Origin: CAMYOC01 sp963704875
GTDB taxonomy: Bacteria; Pseudomonadota; Gammaproteobacteria; Steroidobacterales; XN24
DNA length: 64,000 bases
NCBI GenBank assembly: GCA_963704875.1
Contig: CAVPIA010000007.1
Location: forward strand, 62,001 to 126,000
Reading direction: 5' to 3'
Shown: positions 8,236 through 17,442 of the stretch, in pieces
Layout of the letters: the number at the start of each line of letters is the position of its first letter
Numbering within the stretch: the stretch's first letter is position 1
Notes under the pieces: model-generated
The model's input: the letters and a program-made list of their open reading frames with translations, nothing else
Database searches by the model: none
Told to the model about the DNA's origin: nothing
Made by a program: the position numbers and the translations under genes

Positions 8236-10263
8236 CTAAAGTTCTGCCGCAAGTCTGCTGGCCTGGTTTATCGCGGCCTTGGCATCGATTTCCCTGGCCT
8301 CAAACGCACCCCCTATCACGCTGTGACTGATTCCGGACCGTTCTAGTTCCCCAGCCATGGCTCTGAGCGGTTCCTGTCCGGCACATATCACCACTGAATC
8401 GACCTCCAGCAGGCGCGGCTTGCCGTCTATCTGGATATGCACTCCGTGGTCATCGATCTTCTGATAATCGACGCCGACCAGCGATTCGACGCCTCTGGCG
8501 CGGATCGAGGCCCGGTGAATCCAGCCGGTAGTCTTCCCCAGCCCCGCGCCGGGCTTGGTCTTCTTGCGCTGCAGCAGGAAGATTTTCCGCGGCGACGCTT
8601 GCGGCTGCGGCCTGATCCCGTCGACGCCGCCGCGTGCGGCCAGCCCGGAGTCGATACCCCACTCCCGGTTAAACGGCGCGACTTCCGGTGCGCCATTCGT
8701 ATGGGAAAGAAACTCTGCGACATCGAATCCAATCCCGCCGGCCCCGATAATTGCGACGGAGTTGCCCACCTGGCGGTGTCCCAACAGAACATCCGGATAG
8801 GACAGGACCTTTGGATGGTCGATACCACTGATCTGCGGGGTCCTCGGGGTGACGCCGGTGGCAACCACGACATGATCAAAGCCCCCGGCAGCGATCTCCT
8901 CGATGCCCACCCGGCTGCCCATGCGCAGATCAACGCCGGTCAATTCAATCTGGCGCAAGAAATATCGGAGAGTCTCATGGAACTCCTCTTTGCCGGGGAT
9001 ACGCTTTGCCATATTGAATTGCCCGCCGACCTCAGAGGCAGATTCATACAGCACCACCTCGTGCCCGCGACCGGCGGCGATCGTCGCGCAGGCCAAACCG
9101 GCTGGCCCGGCGCCTATCACCGCAATCCGCCGTGGTCGATCGGTCGGCAAATAATTGAGTTCGGTTTCATGACAGGCGCGCGGGTTGACCAGACAGGATG
9201 CGGTCTGACCCTTGAACGCATGATCCAGGCACGCCTGGTTGCATGCGATACAGACGTTGATTTCGTCTTCGCGCCCTTCGCTTGCCTTGCGCGGCAGATC
9301 CGCATCGGCGAGGAACGGACGGGCCATGCTGACCATGTCTGCATCGCCACTTGCCAGCACTTCCTCGCCGACGCCCGGCGTGTTGATGCGATTGGTAGTG
9401 ATCAGCGGGATCGATACCTTACCCATCAGCCGTCGTGTCACCCAGCTAAAGCCTGCGCGCGGCACCATCGTCGCAATAGTCGGAATGCGTGCCTCATGCC
9501 AGCCGATGCCGGTATTGATAAGTGTCGCGCCCGCGGTTTCGATCTCGCCGGCCAGATGCTCGACTTCCTGCCACGAAGAGCCATCGTCAACCAGGTCCAG
9601 CATCGACAACCGATAGATGATGATGAAATCCTTGCCCAGTGCCTCACGCGTGCGGCGGACGATTTCTATCGGCAGACGGATACGTGCCTCGAAGTCACCA
9701 CCCCATCTGTCGGTTCGATGATTGGTGCGGGTGACCAGAAACTGATTGATGAAATAGCCTTCAGAGCCCATGATTTCGACACCGTCGTAACCGGCCTCTC
9801 TGGCCAGCGATGCGCAGCGGACGAAGTCGCGGATCTGTTTTTCGACGCCACGGGTGCTCAAAGCGCGCGGTCGGAATGGCGTGATCGGAGACTTGATCGC
9901 CGAAGGCGCAACCGTCAGTGGGTGATAGCCGTAACGACCCGAATGCAGAATCTGCATACAGATGTGTCCATTTTCGCTGTGTACCGCGTCTGTGATCAGC
10001 CGATGACGGTCAACTTCACCGCGCCGGGTCAGCTTACCCGCGAATGGTGCGACCCAGCCGGCGCGATTAGGCGCGATGCCGCCGGTCACGATAAGCCCGG
10101 CACCCCCGCGGGCGCGTTCTCCGAAGTAGGCCGCAAGACGCGGATAGTCTCTGGCCTTGTCCTCGAGCCCGGTATGCATCGAGCCCATCAGAATGCGGTT
10201 CCGAATTACGGTAAACCCCAGATCCAGGGGCGCCAGCAAGTGGGGATACTTGGGGTGCGTCAA
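8236..10263 (-). CDS. fadH: 2,4-dienoyl-CoA reductase (NADPH), FadH type
   Basis: Reduces 2,4-dienoyl-CoA intermediates during beta-oxidation of unsaturated fatty acids. The 675 residues match the family. There is an N-terminal Old-Yellow-Enzyme TIM barrel with FMN (start APLDLGFTVIRNRILMGSMH; active-site Tyr in GSEGYFINQF; catalytic His in GIGWHEARIP). The [4Fe-4S] site follows in CIACNQACLDHAF and SCLVNPRAC. The C-terminal FAD/NADPH domains carry IGAGPAGLACA and a second nucleotide motif, IGAGGIGFD. It is transcribed away from the WS/DGAT gene across a 190-base gap. Very sure. Confidence 0.96.
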   Translation of the reverse strand: MTHPKYPHLLAPLDLGFTVIRNRILMGSMHTGLEDKARDYPRLAAYFGERARGGAGLIVTGGIAPNRAGWVAPFAGKLTRRGEVDRHRLITDAVHSENGHICMQILHSGRYGYHPLTVAPSAIKSPITPFRPRALSTRGVEKQIRDFVRCASLAREAGYDGVEIMGSEGYFINQFLVTRTNHRTDRWGGDFEARIRLPIEIVRRTREALGKDFIIIYRLSMLDLVDDGSSWQEVEHLAGEIETAGATLINTGIGWHEARIPTIATMVPRAGFSWVTRRLMGKVSIPLITTNRINTPGVGEEVLASGDADMVSMARPFLADADLPRKASEGREDEINVCIACNQACLDHAFKGQTASCLVNPRACHETELNYLPTDRPRRIAVIGAGPAGLACATIAAGRGHEVVLYESASEVGGQFNMAKRIPGKEEFHETLRYFLRQIELTGVDLRMGSRVGIEEIAAGGFDHVVVATGVTPRTPQISGIDHPKVLSYPDVLLGHRQVGNSVAIIGAGGIGFDVAEFLSHTNGAPEVAPFNREWGIDSGLAARGGVDGIRPQPQASPRKIFLLQRKKTKPGAGLGKTTGWIHRASIRARGVESLVGVDYQKIDDHGVHIQIDGKPRLLEVDSVVICAGQEPLRAMAGELERSGISHSVIGGAFEAREIDAKAAINQASRLAAEL

Positions 10264-10453
10264 GTCAATCTACCTTGTGAGATATCTTGCCGGACTATAC
10301 GACATGACACTGCAGCGCAACAATTGCCTGATGGGACCGTACGGGACGCGGGACCCCCGGCGTTGACCCGGTCTATAATGCGACATTGTCAACCGGATGC
10401 GGCCTTGCCGCCCTGGTTGACGCAGGATATTTACCGGACGGGTCTCCAGCATC

Positions 10454-12070
10454 ATGCCTAATCTGTCTTTTTACGACTACGCATTTCTTGTCACTGAGAC
10501 GGCTGACAGCCCGAAACATGTTGCCGGATTGCAGATTCTTCGGCCGCCGGAAGACTATACCGGTGACTATGTGGCAGATCTGGTGGCCGCGCTAAGCGAG
10601 CGTCAACCAGGTGCGCCTTTCAGCATGCGTTTCCATTCGCCGATGTTTGGCATGCCACGTTGGGTCGAAGACGAGCACTTTGATCTGAGCTATCACCTGC
10701 GGCAGACTCGCCTCCCCCATCCGGGCACGCGCCAGCAATTGATGGATGTAGTCGCCAGATTGCATTCGGTCTTGCTCGATCGGCAACGGCCGTTGTGGGA
10801 AATGCACGTGATCGAAGGCCTGGACGACGGGTGCTTCGCCTTGTACAGCAAGATTCACCATGCCTATTGCGACGGCGCAACGCTGGTCCGGCTGATGCTT
10901 GGCACACTCAATCGAACTGCCGAGGATCAGAGCGTCCGGGCGAGTTGGGAACCCCTGGAAAAAGCCAGCTACCATCAGCACGACAAGGGACTGCTACCGC
11001 GAATCGGACAGGGCGTCGATCAGGTGCGGCGTGGCGCCGCCACCGCGGTCGAATTAACCGGGCTTGCCGCACGCATGGTGATGCAGCGTCTGGGTGCAAA
11101 TGCCGGCCGCCTGCCGGTGCCGTTTACCGCACCGCGCACAAAGCTCAATGCCGCAGTCACACGTGCCCGCCGGGCAGCCATCGGCCAGCTGCCAATGGAC
11201 GGTGTAAAGACTCTGTGCGAGCAAACCGGGACGACCATCAACGACGTGTTGGTCACCATCTGTGATATCGCTCTGACTCGCTATCTGCGGGAACATGATG
11301 ATCGTCCAAGCGGTCCGCTGGTTGCTCAGATGCCGGTTTCTCTGCGTCGTGATGGCAATGAGCAGATGGGTAATCAGATCGCCATCATGCCGGTCACGCT
11401 GGGCCGCTCCTCGCATGATCCCTTGCGCCGGCTGCACGAGGTGAGTCGCTCCTGCGCCGAGGTCAAGGAAGAGTCGATCAACATGTCGCGGGATACAGTC
11501 TCGTTGTACACATTGCTGATTCAGGGCGTGGCTCAGGCCGGTGAGTTCCTTGGCATGAACGACGCCCTGCCACCGCTGGGCAACATACTGATCTCCAATG
11601 TCCCCGGCCCTCGATTCCCCCTCTATCTCAGAGGATCCCGACTGATCAGCTCGTACCCGTTATCCGCGATACCGCCGGGACTGGCGATGAACATCACTCT
11701 GTTCAGTTATGACGGGAAATTCGATATCGGCCTGATTGCAGGTTACGACGCAATCCCGGACATCAATCTTCTGCCCGGATACATGGACGAGGCATTTGCG
11801 GCGCTTTGCGCAGCGGCCAGCCGGCAGGCGCAGCGCGCCAGGAAGAGCCGCGGACGCTCAAGAAAGACGTCGGCTGCAGGAGCCGGTCGGAAGGCCGGGG
11901 CCAGGAAGCCCAAACCGGGCAGCAAACGTGCCGCGGCCAGCAAAGCCAAAGGGTCAGATTCGGCAGGAAACGGTGCGGCAAAAAAGAGTGCCCGCTCCGG
12001 CAGGAAGACCGCGACGCGCGCACGCCGACCGAAGCCTGATGCCGCGGCGAATCCGGGCAAACCATCCTGA
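10454..12070 (+). CDS. WS/DGAT acyltransferase with basic C-terminal tail
   Basis: Wax ester synthase/acyl-CoA:diacylglycerol acyltransferase, which makes wax esters or triacylglycerol for storage. The 538-residue protein has the active-site HHAYCDG (His135, His136, Asp140), the INDVL motif (near residue 264) and NILISNVPGPRFPLYL near residue 380, all family hallmarks. The catalytic part ends about residue 450. The last 85 or so residues are almost only Lys, Arg, Ala, Gly, Ser and Pro, with runs such as KSRGRSRKTSAAGAGRKAG, resembling histone H1 or AlgP-like tails. TATAAT at 10374-10379 could be a -10 element, with no matching -35. FadH diverges from it, a fitting lipid-metabolism neighbour. 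Confidence 0.92.
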   Translation: MPNLSFYDYAFLVTETADSPKHVAGLQILRPPEDYTGDYVADLVAALSERQPGAPFSMRFHSPMFGMPRWVEDEHFDLSYHLRQTRLPHPGTRQQLMDVVARLHSVLLDRQRPLWEMHVIEGLDDGCFALYSKIHHAYCDGATLVRLMLGTLNRTAEDQSVRASWEPLEKASYHQHDKGLLPRIGQGVDQVRRGAATAVELTGLAARMVMQRLGANAGRLPVPFTAPRTKLNAAVTRARRAAIGQLPMDGVKTLCEQTGTTINDVLVTICDIALTRYLREHDDRPSGPLVAQMPVSLRRDGNEQMGNQIAIMPVTLGRSSHDPLRRLHEVSRSCAEVKEESINMSRDTVSLYTLLIQGVAQAGEFLGMNDALPPLGNILISNVPGPRFPLYLRGSRLISSYPLSAIPPGLAMNITLFSYDGKFDIGLIAGYDAIPDINLLPGYMDEAFAALCAAASRQAQRARKSRGRSRKTSAAGAGRKAGARKPKPGSKRAAASKAKGSDSAGNGAAKKSARSGRKTATRARRPKPDAAANPGKPS

Positions 12071-12099
12071 GCCACTGCGTCGCCGGGAGCAAGCAAGGG

Positions 12100-12891
12100 A
12101 TGCAGTTGACCGACATCGGCGTCAATCTGGCGCACGACAGTTTCGACAATGACAGGAAGCAGGTGCTGGAGCGTGCGCGGGCCGCGGGTGTCACCACCAT
12201 GGTCATCACCGGCAGCTGCCGCGAATCCAGTGCGCAGGCGCTGCAGATTGCGCGTGACTACGGCGACGGCCTGTATGCGACGGCCGGCGTTCATCCACAC
12301 CATGCCGATGATTTTGGCAGCGCCGATCCGGCGTGGATAAGAGCGCTCGCTGAACAGGCCGAGGTCAAGGCACTCGGTGAGTGTGGTCTGGATTTTTTCC
12401 GCAACTTCTCCTCACCGCAAGCCCAGGAAACAGCATTTCATCGTCAGCTGGAACTCGCCGGCGAACTGCAGATGCCGGTGTTCCTGCACCAGCGCGATGC
12501 CCATCCGCGTTTTTGCGAAATTCTTGGTGATCACCTGGATCGCATTCCCCGTGCTGTGGCGCACTGTTTTACCGGCGACATTCGAGAACTGGAGGATTAT
12601 CTGGAACTGGGCCTGTGGATTGGCATTACCGGCTGGATCTGCGACGAACGCCGGGGCGCCCATCTGATCGAGCTGATTCCTCGCATACCGGCCGATCGAT
12701 TGATGCTGGAAACCGATGCGCCCTACCTGTTGCCAAGGGATATCAGACCGAGGCCGCGCAGTCGTCGCAATGAGCCGCATTACCTGAAACATGTCCTCGA
12801 GGTCGTCGCCAGGGCGGCGGACCAGGATCCGGCGTCCCTGGCCGAGCAAACGACTGCCAATGCCCGGCAGTTCTTCGAACTCCCTGGGTGA
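12100..12891 (+). CDS. tatD: TatD-family metal-dependent nuclease
   Basis: TatD enzymes are metal-dependent TIM-barrel DNases with 3'-5' exonuclease activity, proposed to work in DNA repair. The 263 residues align well with E. coli TatD from memory: start DIGVNL instead of the HxH found in YcfH/YjjV relatives, then AGVHPHHADDF, GECGLDFFRNFS, HQRDAHPRF, AHCFTGD, ITGWICDERRG and ETDAPYLLPRDI with RRNEPHYL. Metal ligands Glu, His, His and Asp are all in place. The start follows the WS/DGAT gene by 29 bases and has purine-rich GGGAGCAAGCAAGGG just before it. The Tat export genes themselves are not here. Confidence 0.93.
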   Translation: MQLTDIGVNLAHDSFDNDRKQVLERARAAGVTTMVITGSCRESSAQALQIARDYGDGLYATAGVHPHHADDFGSADPAWIRALAEQAEVKALGECGLDFFRNFSSPQAQETAFHRQLELAGELQMPVFLHQRDAHPRFCEILGDHLDRIPRAVAHCFTGDIRELEDYLELGLWIGITGWICDERRGAHLIELIPRIPADRLMLETDAPYLLPRDIRPRPRSRRNEPHYLKHVLEVVARAADQDPASLAEQTTANARQFFELPG

Positions 12892-12948
12892 GTCGGTAAA
12901 TGGGTTGGCACAATGGGATAACTGACTTTAATAAATGAATAGAGGCTA

Positions 12949-12977
12949 TTGGTTTTAAAGAGTAATATTGAATTAAT
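12949..12977 (+). promoter_or_regulatory. Candidate promoter for the M20 peptidase gene
   Basis: Bases 12920-12985 form a marked A+T-rich island in otherwise G+C-rich DNA. Within it TTGGTT (12949-12954), a 17-base spacer and ATTAAT (12972-12977) make a plausible sigma-70 promoter, about 94 bases before the peptidase start. This is inference only; neither hexamer is perfect. Confidence 0.3.
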
Positions 12978-13070
12978 TATCCGTTCTAAGGCGGCCGGGG
13001 GAACGGATTTGCGCTGTCCGCCAGACTCCATAAGAATGGGTAGCATTGGCCCCATCGCCGAGGATTGAAC

Positions 13071-14495
13071 ATGGACACGAGTCGGATTTCAGCATTCGTA
13101 GGTCAGATCTGGGATGACAGCATCGTTCCCGAGCTGTGCGAATACATCCGTATTCCGAACAAATCGCCGCTGTTTGATCCAGATTGGGCGGAAGCCGGAC
13201 ATATGGATCGGGCGGTCGCGTTGATGGAGCGATGGTGCCGGGCGCAGCCGATCGACGGCATGGCCGTCGAGGTCGTACGTCTGGCCGGACGGACGCCGGT
13301 GCTCCTTATCGAGGTGTCGGGCCACAACGAGGACACCGTGTTGCTGTACGGACATCTCGATAAGCAACCTGAATTCACCGGTTGGGAAGAAGATCTCGAT
13401 CCCTGGATGCCGACATTGCGCGACGGCAAGCTCTATGGTCGCGGGGGCGCGGACGATGGCTACGCTGTGTTTGGCTCACTTGCGGCTATTCGTGCGTTGC
13501 AGGAACAGGGCCAGCCGCACGCTCGTTGCGTGATCCTGATCGAGGCCTGCGAAGAGTCCGGCAGCTTTGATCTGCCGTTTTATATTGATGAGTTGGAGGA
13601 CCGGATTGGTCATCCAAGTCTTGTGGTTTGTCTCGATGCCGAGTGTGGCAACTACGACCAGCTCTGGTGCACCACTTCTTTACGCGGGAACGTGGTCGGC
13701 ACGCTGGAAGTGTCGGTACTGACCGAGGGTGTCCATTCTGGTGGAGCAAGCGGCATCGTCCCTTCTTCTTTCCGCATCGCGCGCGAGCTGCTCGCGCGTA
13801 TTGAGGACTCGGCCAGCGGTGAGATTCTGCTTGACGCGCTTAACGCGCCTGTCCCGCCGCAGCGGCTGGAGCAGAATCAGGCGACGGCTGCGGTGCTCGG
13901 AGAGTCGGTGCACGAGCGTTTCGCCTGGGCTGGAAATACCGGGCCGATCTGCCGGGAGCCGCTTGAACTGCTACTCAACAACACCTGGCGTCCCTCATTA
14001 TGCGTAACCGGGGCCGAAGGCATTCCTGACCTGAAAAACGCGGGCAACGTGCTCCGGCCGCGCACCGCATTAAAGCTCTCTTTCCGTTTGCCGCCGTCAC
14101 TGCAGGCAGAAGCAGCAGGGCTTGCGATCAAGGAAACGCTGGAAGCGGATCCGCCCCACGACAGTCAGGTCGAGTTCAAACTGGAATCAGCGATGACCGG
14201 CTGGGATGCGCCACCCGTGGCAGCGTGGCTGGACGCCTCGATGCACAGGGCCTCAAACGCATTCTTCTCAGCGCCCGCCATGTATATGGGTACCGGCGGC
14301 AGCATTCCGTTTATGGGGATGTTGGGCGAACGATTCCCGGATGTGCAGTTCCTGGTCACCGGTGTATTGGGGCCCAAATCAAACGCGCATGGTCCGAACG
14401 AATTTCTGCACATCGCCACCGGCAAGCGAGTGACCGCCTGCGTCGCACAGGTACTTGCGGACCATTATCTCCGGGATCAGGCCAGAGCGGCCTGA
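13071..14495 (+). CDS. M20-family metallopeptidase (dipeptidase-like)
   Basis: A 474-residue zinc peptidase of family M20, which cleaves small peptides or acylated amino acids. Metal-binding motifs follow in order: LLYGHLDKQPEF (His and Asp), YGRGGADDGYA (bridging Asp), EACEESGS (catalytic Glu pair), CLDAECGN, and the late HGPNEFLH histidine. The lid domain lies between about residues 205 and 330. There is no signal peptide, so it is probably cytoplasmic. The ATG at 13071 is chosen over an in-frame TTG six bases earlier because AGGA sits six bases before the ATG. Other peptidase genes lie elsewhere in the window, but this one stands alone. Confidence 0.88.
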   Translation: MDTSRISAFVGQIWDDSIVPELCEYIRIPNKSPLFDPDWAEAGHMDRAVALMERWCRAQPIDGMAVEVVRLAGRTPVLLIEVSGHNEDTVLLYGHLDKQPEFTGWEEDLDPWMPTLRDGKLYGRGGADDGYAVFGSLAAIRALQEQGQPHARCVILIEACEESGSFDLPFYIDELEDRIGHPSLVVCLDAECGNYDQLWCTTSLRGNVVGTLEVSVLTEGVHSGGASGIVPSSFRIARELLARIEDSASGEILLDALNAPVPPQRLEQNQATAAVLGESVHERFAWAGNTGPICREPLELLLNNTWRPSLCVTGAEGIPDLKNAGNVLRPRTALKLSFRLPPSLQAEAAGLAIKETLEADPPHDSQVEFKLESAMTGWDAPPVAAWLDASMHRASNAFFSAPAMYMGTGGSIPFMGMLGERFPDVQFLVTGVLGPKSNAHGPNEFLHIATGKRVTACVAQVLADHYLRDQARAA

Positions 14496-14631
14496 AGCGA
14501 GACCAGATCAGGACCGAGATCAGGCCGGGACCGAAAAAGGCAAGGACTGAAACAGATCTCACTGCTGACGACGGGCTACAGATTGGATCTGGGCTGGTTG
14601 TGGGCCAATTCCCGGGCTATTGCGGGCCGAC

Positions 14632-15198
14632 TCAGCTGTGCCGATGCGGGCTGGCGGCCTGACTCAGCAGAGTCCAGCCATGCTGGAACGCATCGATCGC
14701 CTTACCATCCCCGTGTTCGCCGAATTCGTGCTCCAGATCAGCCAGCGTGCTTACCTGCGGCAAGCGGCCTCCGGGGAACTCGACCGGCCCGGCAAATACG
14801 ACCCTGCCTGCTACCGGTACTGCGCCGACCAGGCGTTCGACAGCATGGACCCTGGCCGCTAGCGCCTCAAGCGGGTTCTTGAACGCGAACCGCCGCTGGC
14901 CGTCCATTACCTTCCACTGCTCGAGTCGCGGGCCACCGAACACAGCACCGCTGGCATTGCGCAAATCGACCACCAGCACGCCATGCACCGTCAGCATCAC
15001 GTGCTCCAGATGGATTTCACCTTCGAGCCCATCGTCTATCAGTACGTCATTCAACTGTTGCTGACTGATACGACGAAACACACTGGCGGGTCTTCCGCGC
15101 AAGCGACGTCGCAGCCATAGCGCCACGACAAGCACCATGCCGGCGCAGACGACACCGAGGCCAGCCAAAAGCAACTGTTGCGTGGTAATGGATTCCAT
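14632..15198 (-). CDS. Membrane-anchored NERD-domain protein
   Basis: The 188-residue product begins with a single transmembrane segment (about residues 8-28) followed by a basic WLRRRLRGR cluster. It then has a domain resembling NERD, the nuclease-related domain: LNDVLIDDG, HGVLVVDLRN, VFGG and the tryptophan of EQWKV fit its core strands. NERD domains are proposed nucleic-acid-processing modules, but activity is rarely shown. The ATG at 15196-15198 is preferred to a longer frame because AGGG lies six bases upstream and the membrane helix then starts near the N-terminus. It lies just downstream of rarD on the same strand, without evident functional link. Domain call moderate. Confidence 0.6.
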   Translation of the reverse strand: MESITTQQLLLAGLGVVCAGMVLVVALWLRRRLRGRPASVFRRISQQQLNDVLIDDGLEGEIHLEHVMLTVHGVLVVDLRNASGAVFGGPRLEQWKVMDGQRRFAFKNPLEALAARVHAVERLVGAVPVAGRVVFAGPVEFPGGRLPQVSTLADLEHEFGEHGDGKAIDAFQHGWTLLSQAASPHRHS

Positions 15199-15275
15199 GA
15201 CTGACCCTGAAACCGAAGCACCGGCGGTAGGGACCACCGGCTTGCTTCGAATTGTAGCGGCCAACAGGCTCGGCG

Positions 15276-16190
15276 TCAGGGTTCCATCAGGCTAAGACGG
15301 CGAACTCTGCGGGCCTGGCGGAAGCTATCGACGGAAAAAATAGCAAGTCCGGTCCAGATACAGCCAAAAGTGACCGCGTGCGCCGGAGTAAATGCTTCTC
15401 CGTAAACGAAAACCGCCAGCAGAAAGGTCAGGGTTGGCCCCAGATACTGAAACAGACCGAGGATAGTCAGTGGAAGTCGGCGCGCAGCCTGGGTAAACCA
15501 GATCAGTGGCAACATCGTGACCGGCCCTCCGGCGATCAACAGCAGGTCAATCCCGGGGCCCAGCGCCGTAAAGGCACCCTGCCCGCGCATGCCCAGCCAC
15601 ACGGTCGCTGCCAGCGCCAACGGAAACAGGAATGCCGTCTCGACAAACAGGCCGCCCAGCACCGGCACATCGGTGCGTTTGCGCAGCAACCCATAGAGTC
15701 CAAAACTGAACGCCAGCGTCAGCGCAATCCAGGGCACCCTGCCGATGCTTAGCGCGAGATTCAATGTGCCTGCCGCCGCCAGAACCACGGCGACCACGCG
15801 CGCGCGATTGAGTCGCTCGCCGAGAACCGTCATCCCGAGCAGTACATTGACCAGCGGGTTGATGTAGTAGCCAAGACTCGAATCAAGCACGCGATCGGTG
15901 TCGACGGCGTAGATGAACACGAGCCAGTTCGTCGACACCAGCAGCGCGGTTAACAGCAAGGTCGCCAGCGTGCGGCGACAACGGACAACCGGCAACAGGC
16001 GCGGCCAGTCACCGCGCAGCGTAAGGATGAGTGCGCCAATCACCACGGTCCAGATGATGCGATGGGCCAGCACATCTGCCGGCAGTACGCCGTCCAGCAA
16101 CTTGTAGTAGATCGGGACGAAGCCCCAGAAGCCAAAGGCGGCCAGCGCATAGCCTGCGCCGGCGCGAAATACCGCGGGATCGTCGCTCAA
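15276..16190 (-). CDS. rarD: EamA-family transporter RarD
   Basis: A 304-residue, ten-helix drug/metabolite-superfamily permease. The start GAGYALAAFGFWGFVPIYYK, the ADVLAHRIIWT segment and YINPLVNVLLGM are typical of RarD, an inner-membrane EamA protein whose physiological substrate is not settled. Hydrophobic helices are spaced along the whole length with no soluble domain. The start codon overlaps the thrB stop by four bases (16187-16190), so the two are probably translationally coupled, although amino-acid biosynthesis and a permease need not share a function. Confidence 0.88.
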   Translation of the reverse strand: MSDDPAVFRAGAGYALAAFGFWGFVPIYYKLLDGVLPADVLAHRIIWTVVIGALILTLRGDWPRLLPVVRCRRTLATLLLTALLVSTNWLVFIYAVDTDRVLDSSLGYYINPLVNVLLGMTVLGERLNRARVVAVVLAAAGTLNLALSIGRVPWIALTLAFSFGLYGLLRKRTDVPVLGGLFVETAFLFPLALAATVWLGMRGQGAFTALGPGIDLLLIAGGPVTMLPLIWFTQAARRLPLTILGLFQYLGPTLTFLLAVFVYGEAFTPAHAVTFGCIWTGLAIFSVDSFRQARRVRRLSLMEP

Positions 16191-17146
16191 GACCCGCGAT
16201 CGTCTGTATCCGTCACCACGACATGCGCGCCGGGGGCGTTAATCGCGGATACCCAGTGTTCGGCATCGATTCCGGCATTCGAAAACGCGGTCAGCATGTC
16301 GCTGGCAACCGCCTCAGCCCGTTCCGTCTCGCACCAGGCGAACACGCTCGGTCCGCTTCCGGAGATCGATGAACCCAGCGCGCCGGCCTCCATGGCCGCG
16401 GTCTGAACCGCCTCGAATCCAGGAATCAGCCCACGCCGCTGCGGTTCGATCACCACATCGCGCAGACAACGAGCAATTTGTGCCAGATCGCTGCGCAGGC
16501 AGCCAGCAACAAATCCTGCCAGATGTTGCGCATGCTGAACATGGCGGGCCAGCGGCACATCTTGCGCCAGCATTTTCCTGGCATCCCGGGTATTGATGCT
16601 TAGCGATGGATGGACCAGCACGCAGCGCAGACCAACGGGGACCGGAATCGACGTTACCACGGGTGGGTCGCCGTCTTCGCATAACACGAGACCGCCGAAT
16701 AAACAGGGTGCGAGGTTATCAAGATGGGCAGAGCCGCTGGCAATCATTTCACCCATCAGCGCATAGTCGAGTTGGCGCGCCGGCTCAAGCTCCAGCTGCC
16801 ACAGCGCATTGGCCGCAACCACCGCCGCGACTGCGGAGGCAGCGGATCCGCCCATGCCGGAACCCATCGGAATCCCCTTGTGCAGGGTGACGCCCACCCC
16901 ATCCCTGATGCCGAAGTCTGCGCAGATCGCGTGCAGAGGCTTCAGGGCAGTATTGGCAGCGGGATCGGATGGCAGCGCATCGACCCGCCCGCTGACAGAT
17001 TCGAGCCGGATCCCCGGTCGCGACTCGAGGCGCAGCCGGATGGTATCTCCGACACCCTCAAGCGCGTGGCCGAGCACGTCAAAACCGACGCCGACATTGC
17101 CGACAGATGCCGGAGCGAATGTTGTGATCATGTGGCGGGAGTTCAT
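16187..17146 (-). CDS. thrB: Homoserine kinase (GHMP family)
   Basis: Phosphorylates L-homoserine on its way to threonine. The protein (319 residues from the ATG at 17146) starts ITTFAPASVGNVGVGFDVLG, the N-terminal GHMP block of ThrB. The ATP-binding loop PMGSGMGGSAASAVAA lies near residues 90-105. The C-terminal motif LGSSISGSGPSVFAW, near residue 265, is also diagnostic. An in-frame ATG five codons later (MITTFAP) is an alternative start. ThrA and ThrC are not in the window, so this is not a full thrABC operon. The start has no strong ribosome-binding site. rarD follows with a four-base overlap. Confidence 0.93.
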   Translation of the reverse strand: MNSRHMITTFAPASVGNVGVGFDVLGHALEGVGDTIRLRLESRPGIRLESVSGRVDALPSDPAANTALKPLHAICADFGIRDGVGVTLHKGIPMGSGMGGSAASAVAAVVAANALWQLELEPARQLDYALMGEMIASGSAHLDNLAPCLFGGLVLCEDGDPPVVTSIPVPVGLRCVLVHPSLSINTRDARKMLAQDVPLARHVQHAQHLAGFVAGCLRSDLAQIARCLRDVVIEPQRRGLIPGFEAVQTAAMEAGALGSSISGSGPSVFAWCETERAEAVASDMLTAFSNAGIDAEHWVSAINAPGAHVVVTDTDDRGS

Positions 17147-17442
17147 GGTCGGCAATACAGCTGCTTGTGACTATCAGAGAGGGCCGGGAGAGGGCCGGGA
17201 TCGCGCAAAGGCACCGTGCCCTGAAGAACGGCAGTGACGGCCCGACGAGTCGCGGCGATGCCCGGCGCCCGCCACCGCCCACCAGAGCGGCCTAACGATA
17301 TCCAGCGAGCGATGGCTTCGCAAGCAGGGTGGCACCCAGCTTGCCAAATGGCGACCTGTTAAGCAGAAATCTGCGGCAGCGCAAGGTATCATCAGTGGTT
17401 CAGAAAATTCCCTACTTCAAGGCCTGCCGGGAGCCCGTTGCC

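Noticed and set aside
10363..10379. TTGACC and TATAAT close together before the WS/DGAT gene
   Set aside because: Only five bases separate them, so they cannot be the -35 and -10 of one promoter. The TATAAT alone is noted with the gene.
8437..10461. Long plus-strand open frame (674 codons) opposite fadH
   Set aside because: It is antisense to a clearly conserved FadH. Its composition (many Arg, His, Gln, Asp) is that of a reverse-strand shadow of a G+C-rich gene, and no domain is recognisable.
14496..14560. Short imperfect repeats (AGATCAGGACCG-like) after the M20 gene
   Set aside because: They are too short and imperfect to call an element; likely slippage.
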